From Falciphora oryzae (lineage: Eukaryota; Ascomycota; Sordariomycetes; Magnaporthales; Magnaporthaceae): 64,000 nt of DNA. The stretch covers positions 368,937 through 432,936 of the forward strand of contig JNVV01000012.1 in assembly GCA_000733355.1 (NCBI GenBank), read 5' to 3'. Under the pieces are notes generated by a model that saw only the letters and a program-made list of their open reading frames with translations, did no database searches and was not told the DNA's origin. Both the position numbers and the translations under genes were made by a program. Positions 43,563-53,961 of this stretch are shown here, one piece after another. Numbering within the stretch: position 1 is the stretch's first letter; each line of letters begins with the position of its first letter.

Positions 43563-44749
43563 ATGCCTCCGAAGAGAGACCGCCAGGGCGACTTCAAGCC
43601 CCGCGTCCCAAAGCAGGCGCCCAGGGAGGTCGTTCGCAATGCCTACACGCCCATGTTCGAGGGCTTCCGCGACGAGCTGGATAAGCACCACGACCGCCGC
43701 GAGAGGATCGTCAAGGCGTCACGAGACATTACTGCGCTGAGCAAAAAGATGTGAGTTACGGTATTCACCACCTCCTTGTATCAACATCTCTCGCTGACCA
43801 GGATTCCGCAATGCCAGCATTTTCTCTCTTCAACGGTGAGGGGCAAACGGCCATCTCCTCTCAAACTCTCTAGCACCCCGGAGCTACTGCGCCTCCGTAG
43901 CGTTGCGCTGGGCTGCCGGGGGCCGCTGTTGCTGTTGCAAGCGCGGCAAACTGCTAATTCGCTAAACCATGCCAACCCCTGCCCTCCTCTCTCAGTGTGC
44001 GCAAGATCCACAATGACCTCCCCGCCGATGTCCAGTCGGACATGCGGTCCCGCCTCGCCGAGGTGGCCAGGCTGTTCGCCTCCATCGCGGGAGATGTGCA
44101 GGGGACGAACCGCTACCGCTACGCCCGCCAGCTGGCCTGTGTTGAGGAGCTGGTGGAGGCCCTGACCTTCGCCCACTACCTGCGCCACCAGTGCCTGATG
44201 AGCCACGGCGAGATCGTTGATACCGTCGCCCAGCTATGTGCCGACGCCGCGGAGGCCGAGGAGAAGGCCAAGGCGAAGGAGCGCGAGGGTGGCGACACCG
44301 CTATGGCCGGTGTCGACGACTCCGCTCCCGCGCCCAAGCAAGAGGAGACGCCACCGGTGCAGAAGCAGCCGCTCGTGGTGGACGTCACCGCCGACGACTT
44401 CCTCATGGGCATCTTCGACCTCTCGGGCGAGATGATGCGTTTCGCCACCACGACGGCCGCCTTCAACGGAGAGCTGGCCGCCAGCTCCGCCGAGTCTGCT
44501 GCGGCTCCTGTCGGCAGCGTGGACAAGGAGCGGAAGAGGAACATTCTGGCGGACATGCAGGAGCTTGGGACGCTGTTCGAGATGCTTCCGCAGCGGTACG
44601 ACAAGACTTACCAGATAAAGATGTCGACGCTGCGCCAGTCGGTGGGCAAGGTCGAGGCGCTCGGATACGAGCTCAAGGTGCGCGGCAGCGAGCGGCCAAA
44701 GGGCTGGATGCCTGATATGGCCGACGGACCGCCGGCAGACGAGGAGTAG
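43563..44749 (+). CDS. Translin-associated factor X (TRAX), C3PO endonuclease subunit, 319 aa
   Basis: With translin forms the C3PO nuclease that degrades small structured RNA; in Neurospora it acts on tRNA-processing fragments. Exons: 43563-43750, 43818-43835 (an 18-nt microexon), 43996-44749. The microexon encodes IFSLQ and joins codons split by both introns (..KKIIFSLQRVRKIHND). Catalytic residues of the family are present: Glu120 and Glu123 in CVEELVEALTF, and Asp210 and Glu214 in MGIFDLSGEMMRF. An insert of about 50 acidic/Pro residues (240-290 in nucleotide terms, after the LCADAAEAEEKAKAKE region) separates the two halves, as in other fungal TRAX. The C-terminus ends PPADEE. It depends on translin, which is not in this window. 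Confidence 0.93.
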
Positions 44750-45080
44750 GGTGATGGATGCGAGTATGGTCTACTGCCTGATGAGTACATGTCCAGGTAC
44801 GTGCGGGTTGCTACGACTTGTAACTGCCTGCACGGGTAGGTAAAATACCTGCCTATTTATGATGAACTGAGAACATGAGATGGACGAAGGAAAAAAAAAC
44901 AAGGCGATGTATTTTGTTTACTTCAGCCTTCAGCACAGCAAAACACATGCCACGCATAACGGCTTGTCCTTGCTCTATACTCTCTATCCAATGTCTAACC
45001 TCTATCACTCCCCCGCCGGCTTTATTAAACTTCAGGTTACACCAGGTATGCCAGTCAGCCGCGGGAATATGAGTCAAGGC
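44750..45080. other. Convergent spacer between TRAX and the ABC transporter gene
   Basis: Contains both 3' UTRs; AT-rich with an A9 run near 44892. No gene seen. Confidence 0.55.
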
Positions 45081-47228
45081 CTACAGCTTTTGCTTGGTCC
45101 AGAGGCTGTGGTAATATCCGTCCTCCTTGGCCAGCAACTCCTCCTGGGTGCCTTGCTCAACAATTCTCCCATTCTTGACTGCAAGGATGAGATCAGCATG
45201 AGCGATGGTCGCGAGCCTGTGGGCCACGATGACTACCGTGCGTCCCTTGCACCACTCCCGCAGGTGCCTCTGGATTTCCCACTCAGTCTCGCTGTCGAGG
45301 CTGCTCATGGCCTCGTCCAGCACGACGATGGACGCCTCCCGGATGAGGGCCCGCGCGATCGCGAGCCGCTGGGCCTCGCCGCCCGATAGGCGCGTCGTGC
45401 CCCTCTCGCCGACCAGCTCGCCGTAGCCGCCGCGGAAGGCCCGCTCGATCTTGCCGTGCAGGCGCGCGGCCCTGCAGGCCTGCTCGACGTCGGCCTCGCT
45501 CGCGCCCAGGCGGCCGTACCGCACGTTGTCGAGGACCGACGCGTTCATGATGCCGACGAGCTGCGGCACCACGGCCATGGCGCCCATGAGCGAGCTCCGC
45601 CTCACCGCCCGCACGTCCCGGCCCGCCACCCGCACGGCGCCCGAGTCGCAGTCGTGCGTGCGGCCGAGCAGCTTCAGGAGCGTCGACTTGCCCCCGCCCG
45701 TCTCGCCCACGATGGCGACCGTCTGGCCGCCCTTGACGGAGAAGGAGATGCGGTCCAGCGCCGGCGCCTTGGCCCCTGGGTACGAGAAGGACACGTCCTC
45801 GAACTCGATCGAGCCCGCCCCCTCCTCGAGATGCAGGTCCTCGGCGTCGTCGCTGTCCCGCACCATGGGCTTCTGGGACAGGAGGCCGACGACGCTCTCG
45901 GCGTTGATGACGAACTCCCCCAGCTGCATAAAGACGAAGACGGTCCCCTCGACCGAGTGCACCAGGTCCGACCAGTACTGCATGAGCATGACGAAGTCGC
46001 CCACCTTCCGCCCCTCGTGCCGGATCTGCCACCCGGCCATCAGCCCGAGCACGATCATGCCCGTCGTCAGCGCCAGCTGCGACTCGCCGAGTGTGGCGTG
46101 GTGGCCGCGGAACCGCGCGTACAGGTCCGTGGCCTCGTCGGTCGCGCGCTGGAACCTGTCGACCTCGTACTCCTCCCTGCCAAAAAGCGACACGGTCGAG
46201 CCGTTGCGCAGCGCGTCGGCCGCGAGCGCCCTTCGCCGGCGCTGCGCCTCCCACATGCCGCGGACGCGCTCCGAGGACACTTCCTTCCCGACCCCGAGCG
46301 CGAGCACGTACAGGCCCAGCATGGACGCCATGGTCGCCGCCACCAGGCCGCCCGAGACGCTCCAGAAGGCCAGGACGGCGACGGCCAGGTCCGCGAATCG
46401 GGGCAGGGCGCCGAAGGCCAGCTGCTCGACGTACCGCGCCGTCGCGGGCGCCTTGTTGCACACCAGGTCCGTGGCGGCGTCGGTGCCGAGCAAAGGGGGT
46501 GCTAGTGATTTTGGCTTGGACTTTGCGGGCTGTGGTGGCGGTGGCGGCGGCGACCACTCGGGCCCCAGGATGAGGAGCTTCGCGTACGCCTCGACCGACA
46601 GGCGGTTGCCGACCGCGCTGTGCAGGCGGTTGCGGTAGATGGTCTCGTAGCCGAGGAGCAGCTTGCCGATGACGTACTTGACGAGGACGTAGGCCACGAT
46701 CTCCTTCCACGGCAGTGGGAGCGCCGTCGTCATCGACATTGAAGGGTGATCCGCCCCGGCGGTTGTAGTAGTAGTAGTAGTCGTGTTGGCATTAGCAGCG
46801 CCTGCTACCGTCTCCAAAGGCGACGTGGACAGCGTGTCGACGACGTGCCGCAGCAGCAGCGGGTTGAGCAGGTTCACGAGCCGTGACAGCGCCACGCACG
46901 CGGCGGTGCCGGCTAGGTTGAGCGCGACGCCCTTGGCGGCGGCGCGCGTGGGCGGCGCGAAGAAGGGCAGCACGACGGCGACGCTCGCGTAGGCTTTGCG
47001 CCACTGGCCCAGCGTGCCGTCGCTGCGTGTGGACCTGGCGATGCCGTAGAGGAGCGGCAGGGAGAGGAGGACGGGGAGGGTGGCGGCTGAGGAGAATGTG
47101 GATGGTGATGCTGGCGATGACGGGTGTGCGGGGTTCAGGGATGGGAGGAGGTTTGAAGGCCAGGAGGCGGGCGGCCGGACGCGGTCTAGGATTTTTAGGG
47201 GGGTGTTGAAAAGCGGGAGGGAGGACAT
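45081..47228 (-). CDS. ABC half-transporter, HMT1/Atm1 type, 715 aa
   Basis: Single exon. Layout: TM region with a Ser/Pro-rich start and a low-complexity Thr insert (residues about 145-155), core membrane helices from about 90 to 460, then one nucleotide-binding domain (about 475-715). Walker A is GETGGGKST at about 508-516; the Q-loop is VVPQLVGIMN, signature LSGGEAQRLAIARAL at about 614, Walker B IVVLDEAMSSLDSETE, H-loop VIVAHRLATIAHAD. The signature ends Glu rather than Gln, as in HMT1/Atm1 relatives, and the residue after the Q-loop Gln is Leu rather than Asp. A Pro-rich insert PEWSPPPPPPQPAKSK (about 220) lies in the intracellular loop. Homologues export heavy-metal thiol conjugates into the vacuole or glutathione compounds from mitochondria. 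The absence of a clear mitochondrial presequence favours vacuolar HMT1. Confidence 0.85.
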   Translation of the reverse strand: MSSLPLFNTPLKILDRVRPPASWPSNLLPSLNPAHPSSPASPSTFSSAATLPVLLSLPLLYGIARSTRSDGTLGQWRKAYASVAVVLPFFAPPTRAAAKGVALNLAGTAACVALSRLVNLLNPLLLRHVVDTLSTSPLETVAGAANANTTTTTTTTAGADHPSMSMTTALPLPWKEIVAYVLVKYVIGKLLLGYETIYRNRLHSAVGNRLSVEAYAKLLILGPEWSPPPPPPQPAKSKPKSLAPPLLGTDAATDLVCNKAPATARYVEQLAFGALPRFADLAVAVLAFWSVSGGLVAATMASMLGLYVLALGVGKEVSSERVRGMWEAQRRRRALAADALRNGSTVSLFGREEYEVDRFQRATDEATDLYARFRGHHATLGESQLALTTGMIVLGLMAGWQIRHEGRKVGDFVMLMQYWSDLVHSVEGTVFVFMQLGEFVINAESVVGLLSQKPMVRDSDDAEDLHLEEGAGSIEFEDVSFSYPGAKAPALDRISFSVKGGQTVAIVGETGGGKSTLLKLLGRTHDCDSGAVRVAGRDVRAVRRSSLMGAMAVVPQLVGIMNASVLDNVRYGRLGASEADVEQACRAARLHGKIERAFRGGYGELVGERGTTRLSGGEAQRLAIARALIREASIVVLDEAMSSLDSETEWEIQRHLREWCKGRTVVIVAHRLATIAHADLILAVKNGRIVEQGTQEELLAKEDGYYHSLWTKQKL

Positions 47229-48200
47229 GTTTGGGGATTTGCACGATGGTCTTAAGCGGAAAGAAATACGTTGGTAGCTTGTAAAAGAAACAACAAAAAG
47301 AGCAATCGCGCTTGTTCACTCGCCGTCTTTCTCACGGCCGCTTTCACAAATTTATATATACTTCCAAGTAATCCAAGGACCGTTGGAGGCCGAAAGTGCT
47401 GATTGCACTGCCTCGGATGCCTCCTTCTCGGCTCCCATAGGTGCGTTTGTCCCCCGCGCGATCTCATAGGCTGACTGGCTAGTATCTTGGCTGGCTTGCC
47501 GATTTGTAATCCGGGAGGCTCTGCCGGTGGCGGGCATTGGCTGCCTGCCCGGGTTGGGTTGCCATCCATCTTCGGATCAGCGGGCGGCGTCTAGGCAGCA
47601 ACGCGCACGATTATTTTTTCTTTTCGGGTCTCGTGATCATGACATGCATAGAGCCCAACTAACGGTCGATGCTGGGCACTAAAATGTTACTTGACCGGAC
47701 GTGATATTGCTTCCATCTTATCACTCGTCACTAAACATGTCCCAAGCAGGTCCACAAGCCCCTTGCGTTGCGACGAGTTGGGTTGTAATTATCTACTTCC
47801 CAACAGCTTACCTTGACTATAGGTATCGGTCTGGTAAAATTTCCGTCTGACATGCATGTTGGGCCTGACCGCGGGGTAGAAGAGCGCCGCCTCGCAGCGA
47901 GGTCGGCTTTCCGTTGGCGCCGTGTTGGGGAGCCCTCCAGACTATATAGCTCAATGACTTCTCCCATTTCCGACAGCATTGGGAGTGATTCTTATCACAT
48001 CCTGAACCGGAGGACTGATATTTTCAGAGAGGCCTGACTAATGTCGAGCCCGGCCGTGTTCTAGTAGAGATATGCTGTATCCTGTAGTTCTAGTTTCTAG
48101 CGTACAGGTCCATCTATCCAAATACCCATGCAATGATTGGTGAAAACGAGGCAAAAACCACCGAAACACCCTCAGTTGTCCGTATGCACCAGCCACAAGA
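47229..48200. other. 970-bp spacer between the ABC transporter and DUF1769 genes
   Basis: Promoter side of the ABC gene and 3' side of the DUF1769 gene. No feature beyond that is supported. Confidence 0.55.
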
Positions 48201-49540
48201 TCAATCCACATCATCCGAGCCGGCCTTGTCCTTCTTGTCGAGATCGACATCGCCCAGCTTTTTCCTCGCCTCCTCGAGCGCCTTGTCCTCGTCCGCCACC
48301 GGCTTGTCGTCGCCGTCCTCGCCGCCCGGCGGCAGCCTGGACCGGCTGTCCTTCTGCTGGGCCTCGATGGTGCCCGGCTTGAGCGAGCCGTCCTCGTTGA
48401 CGTCCTCTTTCAGGTACAGGCTGAAGGTGACGGCCAGGTAGAGGTCGCCCGTCTTGCGGTTCCGCAGCACGTACCTAAGCGTATGTGAGCGCTTCGGGGG
48501 CCTAGATGGGATAAAACGCACGCGAAATATCCCAGGGAGATTTTGAATGTTCGTCAAGTAATGAAAAATCAACGCCGAAAGTAAAAAAAATGCTTGCTGT
48601 TTTGGTTCCATAACAGAATCCTTGGCACTCGGCGGACCGTATGTAGGACCCCCAAACGGCTAAATCAAAGGGTGGGAAAAAAGGGACAAGGGAAAAAGAC
48701 TCACCGTAACCCCTGGCCATCCCAGTACTTCATAATTGGCAGGGTGAAGCCAGGCAGCCTGAGCGCAAACTCGTTAAAGTCGAGATAAGGGTTGAAGAAG
48801 TCGACCGAGTACTCCTTGCCGTACTCCCACAGCCACCTCTCCTTGCTGTCGGCCCTGAGCGCCCACTTCATGCGGCCCTTTGAGTCGTCGGGCGCGCCTA
48901 GGGACCTGCGCGCTCGGAGCCCGGCCTCGTCGCCGCCCTCGTCGACCCAGACGCCGACATTGCTGCTCTCTCCATCGACGGGCGCGCAGTCCGTGGCGGG
49001 CGGGCCGGCGCGCAGGGCGTTGAAGGACGACAGGGCCGGGCCGTACAGGTACGGGGAGTCGGCGTAGGCGTCGCCCTCGAGGCCCGGGTCGATCCACCAG
49101 CGTACAATGTTCATGGCGGTGCCGAAGCCGGGCGGGAGGCGGTCGCGGATCGGGTGGTCAAAGTCATTGCCCCACTGCAGGTCCGCGCCCGAGACGCCGA
49201 CATCGTCGTCGGCGTTGTCGGCTGCCGGACCCGCGTCGTCGTCGCCATCCTTGGAGTCGGCAGCGTCGACTGCGGGGCTGGGCGGCTGCTTGAGCTTGAA
49301 GCTGAGAGCGATGCTGTACTGGTCGTTGTTGTAGGCGTGCGGCTCGGCGGCAAAGTAGGGCGAGCCGGCGGGCGAGCCGCGGGGCAGGCCGGCGTAGTTC
49401 CTGACGCGCACGCTCAGGCGCGCGTCGACCAGGTCGCTGGTGATGGGCAGCGGGTCCGCCGTGTTGACGGGCACGACGACGTGCTCCTTGACGTCGCGGA
49501 CGGTGCCGGCAGTCACGCGGATGATGTAGTTGTGCGCCAT
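48201..49540 (-). CDS. DUF1769 (UPF0590-like) protein, 369 aa
   Basis: Unknown function; conserved across ascomycetes. Exons 49540-48705 and 48474-48201, with an intron at 48704-48475 (230 nt) that has the donor gtgagt and acceptor ttag; the splice joins WDGQGL-RYVLRNRKTG. It opens MAHNYIIRVTAG, the family start. Then come NNDQYSIALSFKLKQ, DRLPPGFGTAMNIVRWWIDP, SPYLYGPALSSFNAL and a Trp-rich segment KERWLWEYGKEYSVDFF and PYLDFNEFALRLPGFTLPIMKYWDGQ. These blocks match the DUF1769 pattern. Acidic low-complexity (residues about 105-130 and the C-terminal tail, GDDKPVADEDKALEEA) is disordered. No signal peptide or membrane helix. Confidence 0.87.
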
Positions 49541-50559
49541 GGCGGCTGATGGGCTTGGCCTCGGGGTATGGGTTGGGTTTTTTTCTTGCTGGGGTTGGGA
49601 CCTGGGGCACGTGAGGGGCACGTTGCCAGCCGAGGTGATGAGCCTCGAGCTTTGACTCTACAACGGCTGCTGGTGATCGAGATGCCGAGTCGGAAGTTGC
49701 TAGTGTTAGGTAGGATCTAGGCAGGAGGCTGGAAGTGGTTTTCTCGGGATGATGGTTTTCTCTGTTCTGGTTCAAACCGAGAGGACTGCGTGTGACTTTT
49801 CACTACTCAGGGTCGCTCGGACATCAGCGGCGTTTGCAAGGACGAACGAGGCGGTGTATGGGCAAACGAAAAAACCGGGCTTTGTTAAAAATAAGTCCTG
49901 AATGCATGCACTGACGATATCATTCTGAACCTGCTATGGAAGAAAGAAACTGGAGCCTGTCGATTTATTACTATGCTATCGATGGCATCTATATTGGGAG
50001 ACGGCGTCCCTGCCCGGTCAGTGTGGTTGCTGTGCACTTTGTTGAGATGATTTTGTAATGACGTAGGGCGTTTGTCGTGCGCCTTTCCGTCGGGCTGCAG
50101 TGGTGACAGGCTGGCATGTGCCACGCAGAAGATCCCAAAGCGACAACGGATTAAATCACATGCCTACCACTCGCCCGAAAACCACACTTGGGGCAAGACA
50201 CGGCTGGAAAGCTGACGGATTTCCCATCTCTCGTCCAGTCAGCCCTTCTGCATTATTGCCGTGTGGATTCCTGACCCCCGAAACCCAGAGGCGGGGGAAG
50301 GGGATCACCAGTCCCAACGATTTGGGATTGGCAGTGTTGGGGTCATTTGACCAAATACCAGGCAAGGTCGTCCAACCTGCCAGTTTCCTCTTGGGCATGT
50401 TCACAATGGCATCTTTATCGGGGATCGATCTGTTCCTCTCGTCGTCAAAATAAGCATCAAATTCAATCGATCGCCTGCCAAATCCTGCAGGTAGAACATT
50501 CCAGGCCTCAACCTGCTTGTCCCAGCCCCACGCAAGGCAGAACGCGCTAAAGAGCCATC
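49541..50559. other. 1.0 kb divergent intergenic region
   Basis: Promoters of the DUF1769 gene (-) and the alpha/beta hydrolase gene (+). No coding or RNA feature is supported. Confidence 0.55.
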
Positions 50560-52491
50560 ATGATTGGCGACTCGCTCAGCGAGCTTGTCTTCATCCGCAT
50601 CTCCATATTCCTTCTACATTACTCCATCCTCACTGGCCTAGCCCTCCTCATCGCCCTGCAATGCACAACGGGCGTGATCTCGTGGTGGCTGTGGCCGGGG
50701 ACCGGGCCTGGGCCGTCGTCGTTTGTGCAGCTCTTCGCTGTGACCATCGCCGCCATCGTCGCGCTCGACTCGGCCTTTGCGCTGGTCGTCTATCTGCCTT
50801 ACAGGAGGCACGCGGGGCGGCTGGTAGCCTTGTACCCGCCGGGTCTGTCGCCGCTTCAGAGGCGCAAGCTATTTGATGCTTGCTTCGATAACGTCCCCGA
50901 CTGCGAGGAGTACTTACGCGGCTGGTTCCTTGGTGCCGACATGCGTGATATACGCCGCGACAACGTCCATGAGTTCCTGGCCTGGGCCTTTTTCGACCGC
51001 GACTTCTCGACGGCGTCGGCAACCGTCGAATATGGCCCGCTCCTAGATCAGGACGAGGAGACGGAAATACAGTGCTACCTCGACGAGATCGACGGTCGCT
51101 TACGCGCCACCTCGAGCGATGGAGTCGGCCTGCTCCCGGGCCATGGACCGGCCAGATCGCTCCGCCTCAGCGTCGACGAGGTCCATATGCGCTTCCGCAG
51201 TTTTGTTTGGTACATTATCGTTATGGCCGTCGACATCTTCACCCATCTTACCCTTGCGTTCAGGGGTTTCAAATACTATGCGCCTCCGATGGCCGGCGCC
51301 CTGGACGTTCTACCGCCACGGCCCCAGCTGTGGATGCCGAAAGCCCTCGTGCCCCGCGGCCCCTCTCCCTCCGCGTCGATGGCGTACTGGCACCGCCCAC
51401 ACACGTCGCGCGCCGGGAGGCCCGTGCTGTTCATTCATGGTATCGGCATCGGCCTTCTGCCATACATGAAATTCATGTTCGATGTGGCTGCACGAGACAC
51501 CGATGCTAGCGACGACGGCCAAGTCGGCGTCATCGCACTCGAGATCCTCCCAATCTCAATGCGGTACGCCGGGGCGCCCCTGGATAAGGAGACATTCCTC
51601 AAAAGCGTGTCCGCTATCCTGGGGCATCACGGCTGGATCACCCGGGATGCGGCTGATACTGGCAGTGGTGATGATGATGGGTTTGTGCTGGTCTCGCACT
51701 CGTATGGCTCAGTCCTGACGACACACATCCTTCGAGACACGACGCTTGGCGCCCAAGTGTCAGCCGCCGTGCTCGTTGACCCCGTCTCCTTGCTGCTACA
51801 CATGCCTGAGGTGGCTTTCAACTTCACCCGGCGCCTTCCCCGTCGTGCCAACGAGTGGCAGCTCTGGTTCTTTGCCAGCATGGACCCAAGTACCGCCTTG
51901 ACGCTAGCTAGATACTTTTTCTGGCAGCACAACGTAATCTGGAAAGAGGAGTTGCTATGGCGGCCTCGGATAGGTGGGAGAGTAGAAGTGACCGAGGACA
52001 CACAGGGGCATGCACTTTCTGCCAACGACGGCAAGTTGCAGAAACAAAAGCAGCCGCAGACTGACTGGATAAACGATTACGCTTGCGGGCCTGTGGCTCG
52101 TGGAGTTGATACCACCGGTCCTGTGGGTGCCGCTCCTTCTGCGGGTGTCCGAAAGCGGAAGGTCGCTGTGTCGCTTGCCGGATGGGACATAATACTCGAT
52201 GCGAGGCGGGTCGCCGAGTACCTCCTCCGCGACGGAGGCAAAGGGCGACCCACATCGAGGGATGGGGAAATCCAAGCCAGTCGGGCGGTTTTCGATGATG
52301 GCGCAATAACGCCTAGTGGGCCTCTACCGCCCGCCGCAACCGGCGAGGAGGGCGATGGGACGGCGGGCTACATGACGGGGTCGGGGATTGAGATGCTCTA
52401 CTTCCCCACGCTTGATCACGCGCAGGTCTTCGATAAGGATGCGGAGCGGAGGCGCGTAGTCCATGTGGTAAGGAGGTATTGCAGGGACTAG
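50560..52491 (+). CDS. Membrane-anchored alpha/beta hydrolase, 643 aa
   Basis: Single exon. Two hydrophobic segments occur at the N-terminus (residues about 10-35 and 53-80), and a third near 215-235 (VWYIIVMAVDIFTHL). The hydrolase core starts near residue 285 with PVLFIHGIGIGLLPY (oxyanion HG motif). The nucleophile elbow is VSHSYGSVL with Ser381; the usual first Gly of GxSxG is Ser here. A C-terminal LDHAQVF could supply the catalytic His (about residue 620), and LVDPVSLLLH or the later DP pair an acid. A low-complexity charged loop (residues about 480-530, rich in Gln, Lys and Gly) interrupts the core. It resembles uncharacterised fungal lipase/esterases; the substrate is unknown, and the membrane location suggests lipids. 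Confidence 0.82.
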   Translation: MIGDSLSELVFIRISIFLLHYSILTGLALLIALQCTTGVISWWLWPGTGPGPSSFVQLFAVTIAAIVALDSAFALVVYLPYRRHAGRLVALYPPGLSPLQRRKLFDACFDNVPDCEEYLRGWFLGADMRDIRRDNVHEFLAWAFFDRDFSTASATVEYGPLLDQDEETEIQCYLDEIDGRLRATSSDGVGLLPGHGPARSLRLSVDEVHMRFRSFVWYIIVMAVDIFTHLTLAFRGFKYYAPPMAGALDVLPPRPQLWMPKALVPRGPSPSASMAYWHRPHTSRAGRPVLFIHGIGIGLLPYMKFMFDVAARDTDASDDGQVGVIALEILPISMRYAGAPLDKETFLKSVSAILGHHGWITRDAADTGSGDDDGFVLVSHSYGSVLTTHILRDTTLGAQVSAAVLVDPVSLLLHMPEVAFNFTRRLPRRANEWQLWFFASMDPSTALTLARYFFWQHNVIWKEELLWRPRIGGRVEVTEDTQGHALSANDGKLQKQKQPQTDWINDYACGPVARGVDTTGPVGAAPSAGVRKRKVAVSLAGWDIILDARRVAEYLLRDGGKGRPTSRDGEIQASRAVFDDGAITPSGPLPPAATGEEGDGTAGYMTGSGIEMLYFPTLDHAQVFDKDAERRRVVHVVRRYCRD

Positions 52492-52907
52492 TTGCATCGG
52501 GCTAGCCCTCCGCCGAGGTCCCTCTTTTTAGTCGGATATCGCCTTGCATAACATTGGATCCCCATGGGGGATGAGGAAGCAACCAACACTGGGAACGGCT
52601 GCTAGCCTGCCTTGTCAGCATCCCCGTTCGCCCGTGCCTCTCGTGGTCAGGTCGACGTAGATAAGGCCCGGATCATCCGCATGCGCCCGCCAACGCGCCG
52701 GAAAAGCTCGTGAGAAACGTCCGCGTGACTCCTTTTGCCTTGAAGATAGCCAGGTGGCCGCGGTTCCCTGCCCGCCAAGGCTTTTGGCGGGCGGAATGGG
52801 ATGTGACAATGGGATGTTTTATTGCCTCTTCCCCCCATCGTCTATTGCAAGCGGGTTGCAGACGTACCGGCACGCCACAGCAGTCAGACACCATGCGAGA
52901 CTCGATG
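52492..52907. other. Convergent spacer between the hydrolase and cupin genes
   Basis: 3' UTRs of both genes; no other feature. Confidence 0.55.
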
Positions 52908-53961
52908 TTATCGCTTTCGCTCGGGCTTGACTTCGTCGCCGCCCCACTCCTCGAGGTCAACGACTATCGGAGACGGCCCGCCTTGTATAACGACCCAGGT
53001 CACCTGCTCGTCTGTGTCGTTGATGAGCTGGTGCTCCGTCCAGGCAGGGACGAAGACAAAATCGCCCGGCTCCAGCTCGTCGCGCTTCGGGGGCCCATCG
53101 TCCTCTGCCGGACTGGTGGCTAGAATCCCTCGTCCTGACGCCGCGTATATGATGGAGTCTTTTCCATGTGACGGATCATGAGGTGTCAGAGTTCCGTTTG
53201 CGTGCAGGGCTCTCAGCCAGTAATATCAAGGGAAAAGGAGGAGGGCTTGCGGGAGCATCTCCGTGTGGTGTGCACCATCAGGCGGACAGGCCGAGGATCG
53301 AATAGACTCACCGTGCTCGCTGTTGTGATGCACAGCGGACGAGGACCTGGGGCCTGCGAACAGCACTGTGTGGAATAAATATCGCTGCACCAGTGCATTG
53401 CCTCGGTCACCGTGCCCCAATCATGGTAGAGGCTGCCTGCAATCATGGCGCACCGAGCAGCATGTTGGATGCTCGCCAACCGGTTTTGACCAACCAAAGA
53501 GGGCGACGGACGTGCATACGGCTTCATGTGAGGCCGAACAGAAGAGGGGAAGTGAGAGGGGAGTGGGAGGGTGATTGGCCTGGCTTACCTGAAGCACACA
53601 TGCGATCCGTCTTGTTGACGATCGCGTCTCTCCGCACCACCCCTTTCCCTGCCGCCGTTCTCGGAAGCTCCCCCTGGGGGCCGGCGGCGGCGGTGGCACC
53701 AGTAAGGGCAGCAGCAAGATCAGAAACATTCCCGACGACCCCGTCCTTGTCTTCTTCCGCACCGCCGTTGGGTGTTGAAGGCACAGCAGCTTCATCCGAA
53801 GGTCCCGGGGCGACGACGTTTGGCAGGTCTAGCCTTGGTTCTGGCGGCGAACCGGTGCCCAGTGCAGGGTCCGGAGCCAGGTCCCTCCCCCGCGTGATGT
53901 GTATCTGCGAGGGCAGGATCATGGGGAGGAGGTCCTGTATCAGCGGCAGCAAAGACGCCAT
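52908..53961 (-). CDS. Single-domain cupin protein, 225 aa
   Basis: Three exons: 53961-53589, 53365-53312 (54 nt) and 53158-52908; introns of 223 and 153 nt. The exon choice is set by the family motif: MCAS joins VLFAGPRSSSAVHHNSEH, which joins DSIIYAASGRG. The N-terminus (residues 1-45) has MASLLPLIQDLLPMILPSQIHIT, split as MASLLPLIQDLLP then MILPSQIHITRG, followed by a Pro/Asp/Ala-rich linker with little structure. The cupin barrel has two His motifs: HHNSEHD and, in the second half, ELEPGDFVFVPAWTEHQLIND, split ELEPGDFVFVPA then WTEHQLIND. The GxxxPxG-like GDF and VPAWTEHQ are typical. Metal-binding cupins include dioxygenases, isomerases and storage-like proteins; the reaction is not known. 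The shared 5' region toward the F-box gene gives no functional hint. Confidence 0.82.

Noticed and set aside
45283..46710. Long frames antisense or in other registers of the ABC transporter
   Set aside because: The 715-aa transporter explains the DNA with complete ABC motifs; the others are GC-rich shadows.
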